A stretch of DNA of 64,000 nt from Brachynemurus nebulosus (GCA_035578155.1 JAPWDM010000067.1:124001-188000), one strand, 5' to 3'. Numbered from the stretch's first letter, positions 44,083 to 55,822 are shown. Notes: generated by a model not told the origin, from the letters alone. A program made the numbers and translations.

Positions 44083-46478
44083 AACTAACAAGTAAAGGTC
44101 TTGAAGTGAATTCACGATTTTGATGAAACTTGGTAGGTGTGTAGAACACAGAAAAATAACAGACACGTATTTTTTTTATCGGCCAAAAACGCTATTTAAG
44201 GGGTGAAACCCACCCCCAAAGTTGGGGTAAAAATTTAATTTTGTCAAATTACTCGAAAACTGTAACAGATAGAAAAAAAGTTTAAATTGACACAACCCTT
44301 CATTTTTAAAGATCTTTCTACGAATGTACTCAAATCCAGGTTCGGGCCTACTGAAGGGGCCTTGACTATAAAATTGAGGATAAATTTAGTTCGGCCAATC
44401 AAAATACTAATATCAAATATGAAAACTACATCAAAAATACTAGTTTACCTGTTTTTGCTAAAAGCCGTTACATTAAAGCTAAAAGCTCAAATCTTAATCT
44501 AAAATCTTACATGTGCACTCAATATTTTACTTATAATATCTTTAAAAATAACTTTTTAAATCGTTTTTACTTATTGTATTTATACGCTACAATTAATATT
44601 TAAATAAAAATACTGGATAAAATTTTATTGTAATGTTATTCGTACAAAATTAAGGGCTCTATACAAATTCCGGTAACTCTACTTAATATTGGAAACTGTT
44701 GAAATATTTTAAAAACACAATCGGTAGAGGCAAAATTTAAATTGGCGTAGCATATAATTGTTTTAGAGCTCGAAAAAATATACAGGGATATTAACATATA
44801 TAAATCCAGGGTTGTAGTTGTTAACGGGTCTTCAGAAAAACTTAAATATTTACTATATCCAATTTTTAGTACAACCTACTTCCGATTTTTCAACATAGGT
44901 GAATTCCGTTCGGATCGCCAGTATTTCACAGATATGCGAGTAATACTTTTATAATGAAGCCTTTTATATTTTTAATAGTGTAATATTTAATTTCCTTTAG
45001 AGTACTATTTTACTAGTTAATAAAAATGCTGGATCATTAATTTCAAAAGAATAATTTATACTGTAAAGTAAAATTTGTTATGTGTAAAAACTGTAGTAAT
45101 TAATTACATAGAAATATGCAAAAAATATGACTATTAGTCTATTTAAATTTTGACTCTACCGATTCTGTTTTCAAAATATTTGAACAGTTCCCAATCTTAA
45201 AAATTTGGGGGGACAGGTCTACCCACACTGTCAACTTTCCACTGGGTGTCCTTCAAGACTAGAGACTACTGTACATAAACAATTTTTTTTTCATTTCAGG
45301 GGGCTCCTTCCCTGAGCCCCCGATAGAGGCTTTGCCCCTTGTACCACACCGGAGACTTCGCTCTCTGTACGTAAGGGTGGGGGCTCCACCCTTATCAAAC
45401 AAATGTTATTATCATTTGTTCTCAAGATATGCGAGACAAAAAATATTTCATAAAAAGTTTCTTATCTCGTGTTTTTTTTTTTTCATAAATTTTATAATAA
45501 TTTACTGGCGTTTTTAACATCAGTTAGGTTTTTAGGCCATTATATAATAAAAACATGGTAACAAATCTCTATGATCTATGTTGTGTTCATAAAGTTAATT
45601 CCGTTTTTTATTACAAAAAAAAAACCGCTAATCCGAATTTGCTGAAAACTTTATCCAGTCTTTATTGTTTAATTAAACATCTAATGAAATTAGTCCGGAG
45701 TTGATATCATCATTTGTTCTCAAGATCGAGACGAAAAAAATTACGAACGAACTAACGAACACACACATAGACATCACACTAAAAACGATGGATTCGGATT
45801 CTAGTGACCTTGAAATGTGGAGATATTTCCAAATTAGCGATTTGTAAAATCGGACCCATTACAATAACTTTCAATGGGAAGTTAACTAGAGCTACGGGAA
45901 TTTGTATAGAGCCCTTAATTTTGTACGAATTACAAAATAAAATTTTATCCAATATTTTTGTTTAAATATTAATTGTAGAATATAAATACAATAAATAAAA
46001 ACGATTTAAAAAGTTACTTTTAAAGATATTATAAGTAAAATATTGAGAGCACATGTAAGATTTTCGATTAAGATTTGAACTTTTAGCAAAAACAGGTGAA
46101 CTAGTATTTTTGATTTAGTTTTCATATTTGATATTAGTATTTTGATTGGCTGAACCATATTCACCCTATTTCAAAATTTACCCTCAATTTTATAGTCAAG
46201 GCCCCTCCAATAGGTCCGACCCTGGATTTGAGTACATCAGTAGAAAGATCTTTAAAAATGAAGGGTTGTGTCAATTTAAACTTTTTTTCTATCTGTTATA
46301 GTTTTCGAGTAATTTGACAAAATTAAATTTTTACCCCAACTTTGGTGGTGGATTTCACCCCTTAAATAGCGTTTTTGGCTGATAAAAAAAAATACGTGTC
46401 TGTTATTTTTCTGTATTCTACACACCTACCAAGTTTCATCAAAATCGTGAATTATCACTTCAAGACCTTTACTTGTAA
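44083..46478. mobile_element. Fold-back/long-TIR element with about 600-bp arms
   Basis: The left arm 44090-44690 (ACAAGTAAAGGTCTTGAAGT, AACAGACACGTATTTTTTTT, GACACAACCCTTCATTTTTA) is matched in reverse by 45860-46478. The centre (44700-45860) contains the repeat shared with 33986-34700 and a block shared with 25780-25990. No transposase frame. Confidence 0.8.
45200..45480. repeat. MITE-free copy of the 33986-34700 repeat
   Basis: Reverse complement of that repeat: GGGGGGACAGGTCTACCCAC, CAAGACTAGAGACTACTGTA, CATTTCAGGGGGCTCCTTCC, ACCGGAGACTTCG. At 45265-45275 the sequence runs straight through the point where the TATCGATA MITE sits in the other copy. Confidence 0.8.
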
Positions 46479-46654
46479 GAGATGCTAGTAACGACACTAT
46501 ACTATTTTTGTTTATTATTTTTTTAAATTGTTGATACTCAGAATTATTGAAGATTAAAAACGATCGTAAACAAACTAAATTTATAAAAGAAAAATAGAAT
46601 TGTTATTACAATTGATCTCGATTATATTAGTAGATGTTGAGTGCATTCGTTGGC

Positions 46655-46820
46655 CTCATTAAGTCATTACTTACTTCTAAATGATGTAGGCTCATGCGCA
46701 TACTTATCAATAACTTCGCAGGAATTTATACTACATATATGGCGGAAATTCCTGCCAATTCTCGTGCAGTTTTTAATTAGTGTGCGCATGTGTCTACATC
46801 ATTTAGAAGTAAGTGATGAG
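46655..46820. mobile_element. Small MITE just upstream of Cdc7 exon 5
   Basis: CATTAAGTCATTACTTACTT then CTAAATGATGTAGGCTCATG at the left pairs with CGCATGTGTCTACATCATTT then AGAAGTAAGTGATGAGG at the right. The arms are about 45 bp. It ends about 65 bp before the exon 5 acceptor, so it occupies the branch-point neighbourhood. Confidence 0.7.
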
Positions 46821-46885
46821 GACAAAGAAGACACTCATTGTTATTATAATAATTATAATTAAATATTGTTAAATATTCAATTTAG

Positions 46886-47111
46886 GAAGATTATCCTTCT
46901 TCTAAACGTGTTGCACTTTATGATAATGTATATGCATCTTCTGAAAAAGCCACAGCTGATTCTAAGATTTATGACATAAATAAAGAAAATAATCCAAGTT
47001 GTAGCAAAAAAAACATAAATACGATCATAAATCGAAGCGTAAAAGAATCGAATTTGATGGTGAATCGAAGTAACAACGTTTTAAAGGAAAATTCGTTAAA
47101 TAATAAAATAA
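46886..47111 (+). CDS. Cdc7: Cdc7 exon 5: kinase insert
   Basis: After acceptor CAATTTAG the frame reads EDYPSSKRVALYDNVYAS, then a Lys/Asn/Ser-rich stretch with NKENNPSCSKKNINTI and ends ATA A at 47111 before GTAAGT (phase 1). It joins exon 4 in phase 0. The insert is poorly conserved between species, so support comes from phase, clean splice sites and an uninterrupted 75-codon frame with coding-like composition. It has no ATG at its start. Confidence 0.78.
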
Positions 47112-47789
47112 GTAAGTATTTAACAAGTTCAAAACAAATTATGGTATCTGTAATATTTACGCGCGATAATAGTGAAACTTCTTTAACATTCGTTTAATGG
47201 CATTCTACCGTTAAAATAATTTTGAAATCAGATTTTCCACTTAGCGTGTCGTATTAGTAAATGTTCATAGTATGTATAAATTAATGTATACTATTAATAA
47301 CTAAAATAATGCAAAAAAAAAACGCTTTTATTTTATAAATTTTATTTTATAAATGTGTTTTTCCGATTAGTATGGTCATTACCAAAATTGAAAATTATAG
47401 TACCTTATTTATGTTGACTACATTTTATGATAAAGCAATAGTTAACATGTTAGTATAATTTTCACTTGTTTAATAGCAGTTATGTTGGTCGAAAAATTAG
47501 ATTTTTCCATTCAGTTGTTTTATGACGTTTACCATTTAAATTTGATGTTTGTATACTGCAAATTGCAATATTCATTAATTCATTTGTGCATTTTAAGTGT
47601 TTTATAGATGTAAAATTTTCTGTTCTTCAACAAAATATCTTTGCTTCGGATTTATGTTAACTCAAGTCCATATTGTTCTACTATTTATCATTTTTTCTTA
47701 ATATAATACTGATTACTATATATAAAACTAATATTAATGCACATTTTTGTCAGCCATTTTTCCTATAGGCTTCACCTATTTGACAAATC

Positions 47790-47792
<3 letters not shown>

Positions 47793-47866
<74 letters not shown>
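47793..47866. repeat. (TA)n microsatellite
   Basis: TA run of about 74 bp. Confidence 0.95.
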
Positions 47867-47867
<1 letters not shown>

Positions 47868-47900
47868 CCTGTTTGACAGCCACTCCATTTGAATAGTAGA

Positions 47901-47966
47901 GGATCGTAGGTTTAGGGGATAAGACACCTGGCTAGTTACCAGGAGATCCTGAGTCCCAGCCGATCC
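47901..47966 (+). tRNA. Degenerate tRNA-like unit related to 2739-2807
   Basis: Shares GGCTAG, AGGAGATCC, GAGTCCCAGCCGATCC and the following CAGTTTGATAATTTTTTGA with the unit at 2739. The anticodon loop CTAGTTA sits in a CCTGG/CCAGG stem. The acceptor stem is broken. A dispersed repeat, not a tRNA gene. Confidence 0.5.
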
Positions 47967-48037
47967 AGTTTGATAATTTTTTGAATCACTATATAATTTT
48001 TAATTGACATGTAGACTTGGTCATGCATACCAAGGAG

Positions 48038-48151
48038 ATCGAGTGCTCAGTTTCGGTTTAGCTGAACATTAAGTGAGCATATGAATACTAACGTATGTTT
48101 AAATACGAACAAAAGTTCGCCATTCGTAGTAATGTTTCACAAGCACTCGAT
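48038..48151 (-). repeat. ATCGAGTG...CACTCGAT module, copy 2
   Basis: Reverse-oriented homologue of 2899-3016 (shared GTGAAACATTA, CGAACTTTTGTTCGTATTTA-like core, CACTTAATGTTCAGCT), bounded by the same 8-bp inverted ends. Confidence 0.75.
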
Positions 48152-48272
48152 AATATTTGGAATTAGAATACTTAGATAGCATTTTGTACAATAAATAAGC
48201 AATTTCATGATAGTCGTAGATAAAAAAAAAAAATAATGTAGTATGTTACTAACGGTTGAATTTAATTTTCAG

Positions 48273-48332
48273 TACCAGCAAAAATAAAAACTTTTCAAAA
48301 AGCAACTCGAAAGTTAAATTTTGATAAAAAAG
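48273..48332 (+). CDS. Cdc7: Cdc7 exon 6: kinase insert, 60 bp
   Basis: After acceptor TTAATTTTCAG the two bases TA complete the codon begun in exon 5, and the frame reads PAKIKTFQKATRKLNFDKK and ends with G at 48332 before GTAAAT (phase 1). Basic residues such as KATRKLNFDKK are typical of Cdc7 kinase inserts. It is very short, but the phase fits on both sides. Confidence 0.68.
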
Positions 48333-49145
48333 GTAAATAAATTTTCCTATTATCATTTTTTTAAAACATTTATCGTGTATCTATTTTAATTCCTGCCTTT
48401 CAAAGGTAGGATAATTAATATCTTTCATATAGTTTGTATATGTGAAGCGTGATCTTGTTAAATAATCAGAAGTTAAAACTAATAAAATTATAAGTAATAA
48501 AAAAACTCAATAAAAAATCATTATAGAACTTTTTTTTACGATGCATGGTTTTTGAAAAAATCAACTTTGAAATTTTTAAATTACCATTTGATGTCACTGA
48601 TATAACTTGAACTTAAGAAAAAATGTAAATTATCTATTTGTTTATTTTCTTAATCGTTTCAAGAAGTGACATATTTTTTAAAGGGGGGACCTACCTAATC
48701 GAATAAAAGAAATCGATCTTAGCGAATTTTCGAAAGATAGATTTGGCTATTACAACCACTATAACCACTGTCATGCTGAGACAAACCGATTCGAAGTAAC
48801 ATAAATATATTCTGTAGATAGAACTTTATTACACGGGTTACGGTTATGAAGGTGCGAAACCACTAACAAAAATGCGGAAAGCAATTAATAATAAATTATT
48901 TTCAAACCCAATTCAAGATTAAATACCATTAGGTTAGGAGTAGGATCCATGAAGATGTCAAGATATGTCTCAGTTTATTTATTGTCTATTTACTATAAAA
49001 TAATTTATGCCAGACAGTTATATCCCGTTTCAGATACAACTGATCATTAGTCAAATTTAAAAAATTAAATAATTCTTATATTTCTTATATAAGACATATC
49101 AATCTTCTATTCTTTTCTAAAAACAAACTGCAGTTTTAAAATTTA
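48333..49145 (+). other. Cdc7 intron 6, first part
   Basis: AT-rich. At 48718-48785 a reversed TA-family right end (TTAGCGAATTTTCGAAAGAT, then TGGCTATTACAACCACT and CTGTCATG) is recognisable. From 49020 it is homologous to 37260-37400. Confidence 0.6.
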
Positions 49146-49146
49146 C

Positions 49147-50442
49147 ATAGGGTTGGGCGGGGTAAAAAAAGACAAAATCAAATCTTTTCATTTTTCATGT
49201 AGAAAATATTTGAATTTTTAGACAAAAAAAAAAATACTGTATGATGTTAAATTGTTTGTATTTTAAGATTTTGCCTGCTTTTTTCACTCAAGCGAATGGC
49301 ATAAATCTATAAAAAATAAAAACCTTGTCTTTTTTTACCCGCCAAATGGGGTAAAAAAAAGACAGTGGAGGGTAAATAAAAGACAGACCTCTAACTAATA
49401 GGATACTGCAAGTACATGATTGGAAGGGTAAAAATAGACAGCTTGGGTAATTAGCAGTACAACACTTTTTATTTCACAACTCTATCTCTACTACAAAATT
49501 TTTTATAGATATATTTAAATTTTACGTATTTTACCAAAAACTTTAGCTAAGATTGAGCAGTAAGAAAAGTCAGAAAAAGTTAACTGATGCAAAAGCTTGA
49601 CTCACAGGAAATTTCTTTGGACTTTAAATATTAAAATCTATTTTATTTCACAAACGTACAACTAACACAAAATTTATTGTAACTTATTAAAAAACCAAAT
49701 ATATTAATTTGAGGCTATCTTTATTTTACACCACTTTACATAAAGTAAAAAAATAAAATAATCTATGAATGAGTTAAAAATACTAAATGTGTGCAGTAAA
49801 GCATAGTTATACATTATAAAAACGTAAATAAATTTTCATGGGTCAAAAATACAAATTTTCGAATGAGCTAAAATTGATATCCATGAAAACCGTCTGCTCA
49901 CTAACAAAAAAATTGTTTTATTGAAGAATCAGTATTTTCTTAATCCATAAATTATACATAAACATGCCATTATCTAATTTTAAAATGAAAATCCTTGTCA
50001 ATAATCTTTAATTTTTCTAAATGTTAACCCCTTGTTTTGTCTTTTTTTTACCCCACTTTTTTCTTTTCTTTTAACATATAAAAAAAAAATACAAGCAGTC
50101 GGGCCATTTAAATAAAACTTTGTACTTTACATTACTAAAGCATATAGAAAAACAAGGAAAAAATACAGCACTCTATCTTATCAGATTTTTTACTTACTGA
50201 AAAAGTTTATCGTCTCGGAATGAAAGTTTTTCGTTCATGAATAACAGAGGTTTGGGAGAAAATTTTTTTATGTTATAAAGCCCGTTCCAAAAAATAATTT
50301 TTTGGCCCAGACAGCTTAAAATACTAATGTATTTTGTTGTAATGTTTTTTATTTTTTGAATTTAACACTGTTGAGTTTAATATAAGTATGTCTTTTTTTT
50401 ACCCCGCTCGAGCAGTGTCTTTTTTTTACCCCGCCCAGCCCT
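49147..50442. mobile_element. TIR element GGGTTGGGCGGGGTAAAAAA
   Basis: Left end TAGGGTTGGGCGGGGTAAAA then AAAGACA; right end TGTCTTTTTTTTACCCCGCC then CAGCCCTA. The motif GGGTAAAAAAAGACA recurs inside (49352, 49371, 49427) in both orientations. Flanking sequence matches an uninterrupted copy at 37390-37440, which supports the boundaries. No protein-coding frame. Confidence 0.78.
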
Positions 50443-51830
50443 AAGTGTAATAATGAAAGAGATAAAGCCTAGAAAACGGAAATTATTTAAATTCATAAGT
50501 GATGAAGCATGGTTAAATTTAAGTGAACCATAGCTATGGAATAATATAAATACAAATACTTGATATTAATTAAATGCGTATTAAGTGTGATTTCAGTTGT
50601 TTTAATTTTAAAATTTATTTTAGTTTCTCTAAATTTATTGAATTTATAGAAACTAAAATAAATTGTAATAATGGTAATATGACAAGGATAAAAATTAATT
50701 GATAGGTAATAATAAATAATGGAAATAAGTGAAGTTATTTTATCTAATTGTTAGTGAATATAAATATTAATTTAATCATAAGGATACTTTTAATATGTAA
50801 ATGTACAATTATTTTTATTATTATTGAAGAAAAAATTCATTAAAAATAAGATTTTTTGGTAGTGATGACATGCTACTGCTGCATCCATACTATATATATA
50901 TCGAGTTGAATCTGAAATAAGTTTAAGTAATACAAAATATGACATCAGAAATATTGTGAATAAATTAAATAACTTGAATAATATAAAATATTAATCACTT
51001 AGCAATGAATTACAAACTACCCGCGTTTGTTTCATCTTACAACCATTAAAAATTTCGTTACAGTTAAAGAATTACCATTTTCATTACGTTCGCGACTATT
51101 ACAGATTTCATTACACTCTTGCATTATAGATTTCATTACACTTTCCCATTACAGATTTCATTATACTTTGACATTACAGATTTTATTACACTCCCGCAGA
51201 GTTATCCTCAGTCCCTCACTATAGAAACTTCCACTTAAAAGGAATCGTATTTCTTAAATATTCTATTAATTTTGTTATGTATGTCATTTTAACCTACATA
51301 ATCTTTTTAAATACTGGTTATTAATTGGTTGATAAAGTTAAATTATATTGTTAAATTATTTTAAGTAACCTTTTTTAAGTAACTTTTATTATTATTGTCA
51401 CGGTGAGGGTTACATAAAATATGATGTATTTGGAAAATTAAGGATGTATACAAAAAAACAAAATTCCAACTTTTTCCATTGAGTTTGAAATAGGTCCAAC
51501 AATAGACGATTCTGCATCGATTAGCAAAAAGAAAATTGTATGTCATGGACAAATTAAACGAAATAATTAATGTTAATATTCTCATTTATCGTGTGTTGTT
51601 TGAGCCGGAAGTAGCTTAACTTGTCATGTTTTATCCAACTTTCGTGAGGAAAAAAAATAGTTTTATGAACCTTATACTTTGTATTATTTTTTAATGAAAG
51701 AAAAAAACCGAACCCACCGACCTATCTTTTTCGTAAAAATTAAAATAAAAATTAGAAGCCGGAACCACGCGGTTTTGACATTATTTCAAAAAACTGTGCC
51801 ATTATTTCAAATGTAGTAAAACATAATGAA
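50443..51830 (+). other. Cdc7 intron 6, middle part
   Basis: AT-rich with four short TTACAGATTTCATTACACT-type repeats at 51095-51195 (period about 22 bp) that cause a chance frame. Nothing else seen. Confidence 0.6.
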
Positions 51831-51835
51831 TGTTT

Positions 51836-52037
51836 TCCATTTAGGAAACACAGACGACACAGTGCATTTTTTTTTTTTTTTTGCACAAAGAACTAATTTT
51901 TTTAAATTTTAACCTTTTAATTACTTTTAGATGCAATTAAAAGATTAGTTTTGCAATAAAATTTTAAAAAAATTAGTTTTTTTTATGAAAAAAAAGAAAA
52001 TGCATTGTGTCATACAATGTTTTCTAAATGGAACATT
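51836..52037. mobile_element. Small inverted-repeat MITE
   Basis: TTTTCCATTTAGGAAACACA then GACACAGTGCATTTT at the left pairs with AAAATGCATTGTGTCATACA then ATGTTTTCTAAATGGAA at the right. Confidence 0.7.
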
Positions 52038-52253
52038 GTCTATACGTCAACTGTCAAAATAATAATTCCATTAGGTGCTAAATCCAACGTCAACCATAGT
52101 CAAATTAAATCTTTATAGAAACAATTTATTAACTGATATAATTTTTTTTATACAGTACACATCTTAATTCATAAAATAAGTGTTTCTAGTAATAATTTAA
52201 CATTATGATTAATTTTAAAAAAAATTTTAGATGTAGTACTCGATTTGACTATA

Positions 52254-53506
52254 TATGGGTGATTCTACTTTTTAGGTCCTTCAAAAAATTAAAGTTGTCT
52301 CCACAATAAGGAAGGTTAAAACTATATACAGAATGAAGATACTGTCATTTATTTTATTTAAATAAAGTTAATAACTCCTATTTAGATGACCTACCTACAT
52401 TTACTTTAATTATTTAATTTTTTTATAAAAATGGTATCAAACTTTTATTGCAGTTCTAAAACGCATGTCCCTATTACGCATTGTTTGGAACTATAACGTT
52501 TTTTAAAAATAAGTTTACTGAAACCACACAATTTTATAAATAAAAAAAAGAGTTAAATTGTTCGCATGGTAATTAAGAAGTTAAATTTTATTTATCTGCA
52601 GAATTATTTTCTTTGGCGTGACGAAAAATTGTCGCGATTTGAGTATCCTTCGTCACAACTGCCAAATATTGCTATAAGTTTAAAAAAAATAAGTGAAAGG
52701 GTCATGTTTTTTGGTGAAACGAAACGCCAAAGACCATAGAACATAAAGCGAAAGTCAAATCAAGTGATTAACATTGAGAGCTTGTGATTTTTTACATCAA
52801 GCAAGACCGGCTGCGTGTGTTTATTGAGTGTATCTGTGTATCTTTCGTCACGGCTTTTTCTGGTATGTATTTAAGGAATTTCAAATCGTTTTTACGTAAA
52901 TATTATTTGTAATAATGTAAAGCTTTACGATAAACTCAAGTTTTCGGTCTAAATGATCGCTGTTTACGATTAATAACGATTTTGTTGGAAAATTGTATCC
53001 TTCGTCACGGTAGAATGTGACGATGGGAGACCTGAAAGTGGCGAAGGATACGATAATAAAATAAGTATATATTTATTATATTAGTGGTTTGTATATCAAC
53101 TAAATTTTTTAGTTAACTAAGTTGATTAATTTGGTCAACTTTCCTAACCAATTTTTTTTATATCATAAAACACAAACAACAAAACACACTCTTCAATTTT
53201 TCGCAAATCAGATAAAAAAAAACCAACTTTTTTTATTTTTTTTTTTAAATTGATATTAGGAGAACATAATATAAATATTATTTAAATAATAATTTAAATT
53301 TTATTATTTAAATTTAATTTAAACATTTTTTTCTGTCTGGATTCAGTAATCCGCAAAAAAATATTGGTTTTAATTTGAAACCACGTTGCTGGTCTGCAGA
53401 TACCGAATCTATGATAATTTTCCTACATTCTAGTCGCATGAAATCTACTAAATGGTTTTCACTATTTTTCTTTATGGTTGAGACCTAAAAAGTAGAACCA
53501 CCCATA
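52254..53506. mobile_element. TIR element TATGGGTGATTCTACTTTTT, flanked by TA
   Basis: Ends TATGGGTGATTCTACTTTTT with AGGTC and GACCTAAAAAGTAGAACCAC with CCATA, with TA on each side (52252-52253, 53507-53508). Inside, ATCCTTCGTCAC-like motifs recur four times (52640-53010) in one orientation. No transposase. Confidence 0.75.
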
Positions 53507-53858
53507 TACATCCTTAATTCAGTGACGAGCACTCAAAATTTTTTTTTATAAATTATTATTTCAAAAATTATGCATTTAAAAAAAATGTATTAGGGTTTTT
53601 TGTCTAGTTTTTCATAAGCTACTACCAGTTTTAATTTTGGACAACATAACAAAATCATTTTGCATAAACATGTAAATGGCAGAAAGTCACTAATATTTAA
53701 CAAACTTTTGTGGACACTTTTACATTACACTGTAAATTTTGCCAGAATAATAATGTCGCACTCTGCCAAAGAATATTGATATGGGAAATTTATTTTTATT
53801 TACAAATTATATGTATACGTTATATATGTTTAAATAATTATGAATTTTAAAATTTTAG

Positions 53859-53941
53859 AAAAATCATCAATTGGTCAAATATTTTCTTTGTGTAAAAAGA
53901 ATGTTTCGTTGAGTACCACACTGAACATTTCAGAAAATAAA
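53859..53941 (+). CDS. Cdc7: Cdc7 exon 7 (probable): kinase insert
   Basis: After acceptor AAAATTTTAG the bases AA complete the Glu codon begun by G at 48332. The frame reads KSSIGQIFSLCKKNVSLS then TTLNISENK and ends AAA at 53941 before GTGAGT (phase 0). No homologous motif can be checked in this variable region. Support is the exact phase fit, good splice signals and coding-like composition. A downstream exon with the conserved activation segment was not found up to 64000. Confidence 0.6.
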
Positions 53942-54280
53942 GTGAGTAAATAAAGCTTTTTATTTTTTGAAAATAGTGATCGGCATGATTTTTATATATA
54001 AATATACAGGGTGTAAGAGAAATAACTCTTATCCTTTTGAGGGGTGACTCATAGCACCTTGTAGATACTAAAACCACAGGATTTTTTTCGGAATTAAGTG
54101 TGAGAAAATCGTAAATTAACTGGCTCCATGATGTTTCCAATTTTTTCCAAGTACGGCTCTGACCAAATTATGCATAAATACCTTCTTACTATCAAAGGTA
54201 CAAAACAAATTTATTGATTAAAATTCAATAAAATTTTACAAACATGTTTACTTTTAGTTACTATTTATTACAAACAAAAC
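53942..54280 (+). other. Start of Cdc7 intron 7
   Basis: GTGAGT donor. At about 54000 there is ATATACAGGGTGTAAGAGAA, a terminus like those of several insect DNA transposons, but no partner end was identified. Confidence 0.5.
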
Positions 54281-54463
54281 ATAAATATGTACATTCCTTG
54301 ACAAACCTTCTTACTGATTATATCGTTGATTGTTTAACAATAACAAGCTTAAGATTGTTTATTAATTTATTATTACAATTAAAATTAATTACTTTTACTA
54401 TATTGTTACGCAAGTAATTGCAATTAAATAGAAAAACAAGTACTTAAAAACATATATTGTATA

Positions 54464-54493
54464 CACACCTGGGGAGAAAACCCAGGTGTGTAT
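54464..54493 (+). promoter_or_regulatory. 12-bp perfect hairpin just before LINE ORF1
   Basis: TACACACCTGGG - GAGAAAA - CCCAGGTGTGTA forms an uninterrupted stem with a 7-nt loop. It ends about 6 nt before the ORF1 start codon at 54500. Its GC content is unusual for this element. A role in translation start or RNA packaging is only a guess. Confidence 0.7.
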
Positions 54494-54499
54494 TTTGAA

Positions 54500-55822
54500 A
54501 TGTCACAAAAGACCAAATTACAATTAGAAGGTGTATCCACCGACACATTTAAAACTCATAATCGAAAAAGAAGTGCATCATTGAGAATTATTGGAAATGC
54601 TGTTGCATCTACTTCAAAGACACACACCACAACTAAAAAAATGAAGGCAACTTATGATAAAACTGAAATTACCATCCCAACAAGTAACCGATTTTCATCG
54701 TTGGACGAAAATTCGGATAACGAAGAAGAAGATGAAGACATCATCAGAAGACATCTGAATGTAAACGAAGAAATCTCTACAACTCCAATAACTTCTAAAA
54801 AGATTCCACCAATAGTAGCCTACACCTATATTAAAAATCATCTGGAGACAGTTAAGCAAATTAAGGAATTACTAACAGATGATATTGACTTCAAATATAA
54901 AACGAATAGAATGCTAATTTTTCCTAAAAATGAAAATGACCATAAAACGATATGTGAGATCTTAAAAAATTCGAACTTTGAATACCATACATATACTCTA
55001 CCAGGATCTAAACCATTAACTCTTGTACTGCGAGACATTGCTCCAAGTATCACAGAAGAAGAAATCACTCAAGACTTAGTGGCTCAAAATATGAAAGTAA
55101 TAAAAGTGAAACAAATGTTCAAACTAATTGATGGTATAAAGAAAAATCTACCTATCTATGTTATCAACTTTAACCCAGGCACAAATATAAGTGACGTCTT
55201 ATCGATAAGAAAAGTTTGTGATTTTAAAGCAAAATGGGAAAAATATCGCAATAATCGTGAAATTACGCAGTGCTACAGATGTCAGTCTTTTGGTCACACA
55301 GCACCAAATTGCAATAGAATTGTTCATTGTGTAAACTGTTCCGAAAATCACGATATTAAAAAGTGTCCTTTCACTGAAACAGATCAAACAGTTCAATATA
55401 AATGTATAAATTGTGGAGGTTCCCATCGAGCTAGTGATAAAATTTGTGAACATTATAAAAAACAGTTGGACATTAAAAGAAGTAAAATATCTCATATTAA
55501 TATCCCAAGGTATGTGTATAATAGAGATCATTTTCCAGATTTACCAAATAGACCCAATAATAACGTTCACGTAAATTCTACACCAACTTGGCCCAACTAC
55601 GGGCCTGTTAACCAAGAATTACATAACCCCGATAATAATAATATTAATAATAATATATTTTCAGATTTAGTTAGCGAATTCAAAAATATATTTAGTTTTT
55701 TTAATGTATCTAAAATATTTAATGTTCTTAAGTCACTGCCTGCTAAATTACGTAATCAAAATGATACATTTAGTAAAATTATGATACTAATAGAAACAAT
55801 TATTGATATTTTTGATGGCTAA
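54500..55822 (+). CDS. LINE ORF1: gag-like RNA-binding protein with zinc knuckles
   Basis: 440 residues from ATG 54500 (MSQKTKLQLEG). Acidic/Ser-rich N-terminus (NRFSSLDENSDNEEEDEDI), then a region with LVLRDIAPSITEEEITQDLV that has the look of an RRM-like fold of Jockey-type gags. Three Cys-His knuckles follow from residue 258 (CYRCQSFGHTAPNC, CVNCSENHDIKKC, CINCGGSHRASDKIC), then an Asn-rich tail. It binds the element's RNA. The stop TAA at 55820-55822 overlaps the ORF2 start ATGGCTAA, so ORF2 is probably translated by reinitiation. An upstream in-frame GTG exists, but ATG 54500 is the natural start. Confidence 0.92.
   Translation: MSQKTKLQLEGVSTDTFKTHNRKRSASLRIIGNAVASTSKTHTTTKKMKATYDKTEITIPTSNRFSSLDENSDNEEEDEDIIRRHLNVNEEISTTPITSKKIPPIVAYTYIKNHLETVKQIKELLTDDIDFKYKTNRMLIFPKNENDHKTICEILKNSNFEYHTYTLPGSKPLTLVLRDIAPSITEEEITQDLVAQNMKVIKVKQMFKLIDGIKKNLPIYVINFNPGTNISDVLSIRKVCDFKAKWEKYRNNREITQCYRCQSFGHTAPNCNRIVHCVNCSENHDIKKCPFTETDQTVQYKCINCGGSHRASDKICEHYKKQLDIKRSKISHINIPRYVYNRDHFPDLPNRPNNNVHVNSTPTWPNYGPVNQELHNPDNNNINNNIFSDLVSEFKNIFSFFNVSKIFNVLKSLPAKLRNQNDTFSKIMILIETIIDIFDG

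Larger units (their letters stand above)
47112..48272 (+). other. Cdc7 intron 5
   Basis: Contains (TA)n at 47793-47866, a tRNA-like unit and an ATCGAGTG module (listed separately). The remaining 650 bp at the left is plain AT-rich intron. Confidence 0.7.

Noticed and set aside
46641..46862. 73-codon frame before exon 5
   Set aside because: It spans an inverted-repeat MITE and ends in stop codons before the acceptor; not part of Cdc7.
55199..55531. Minus-strand frame in LINE ORF1
   Set aside because: Shadow of the zinc-knuckle region; the plus frame is clearly the real one.
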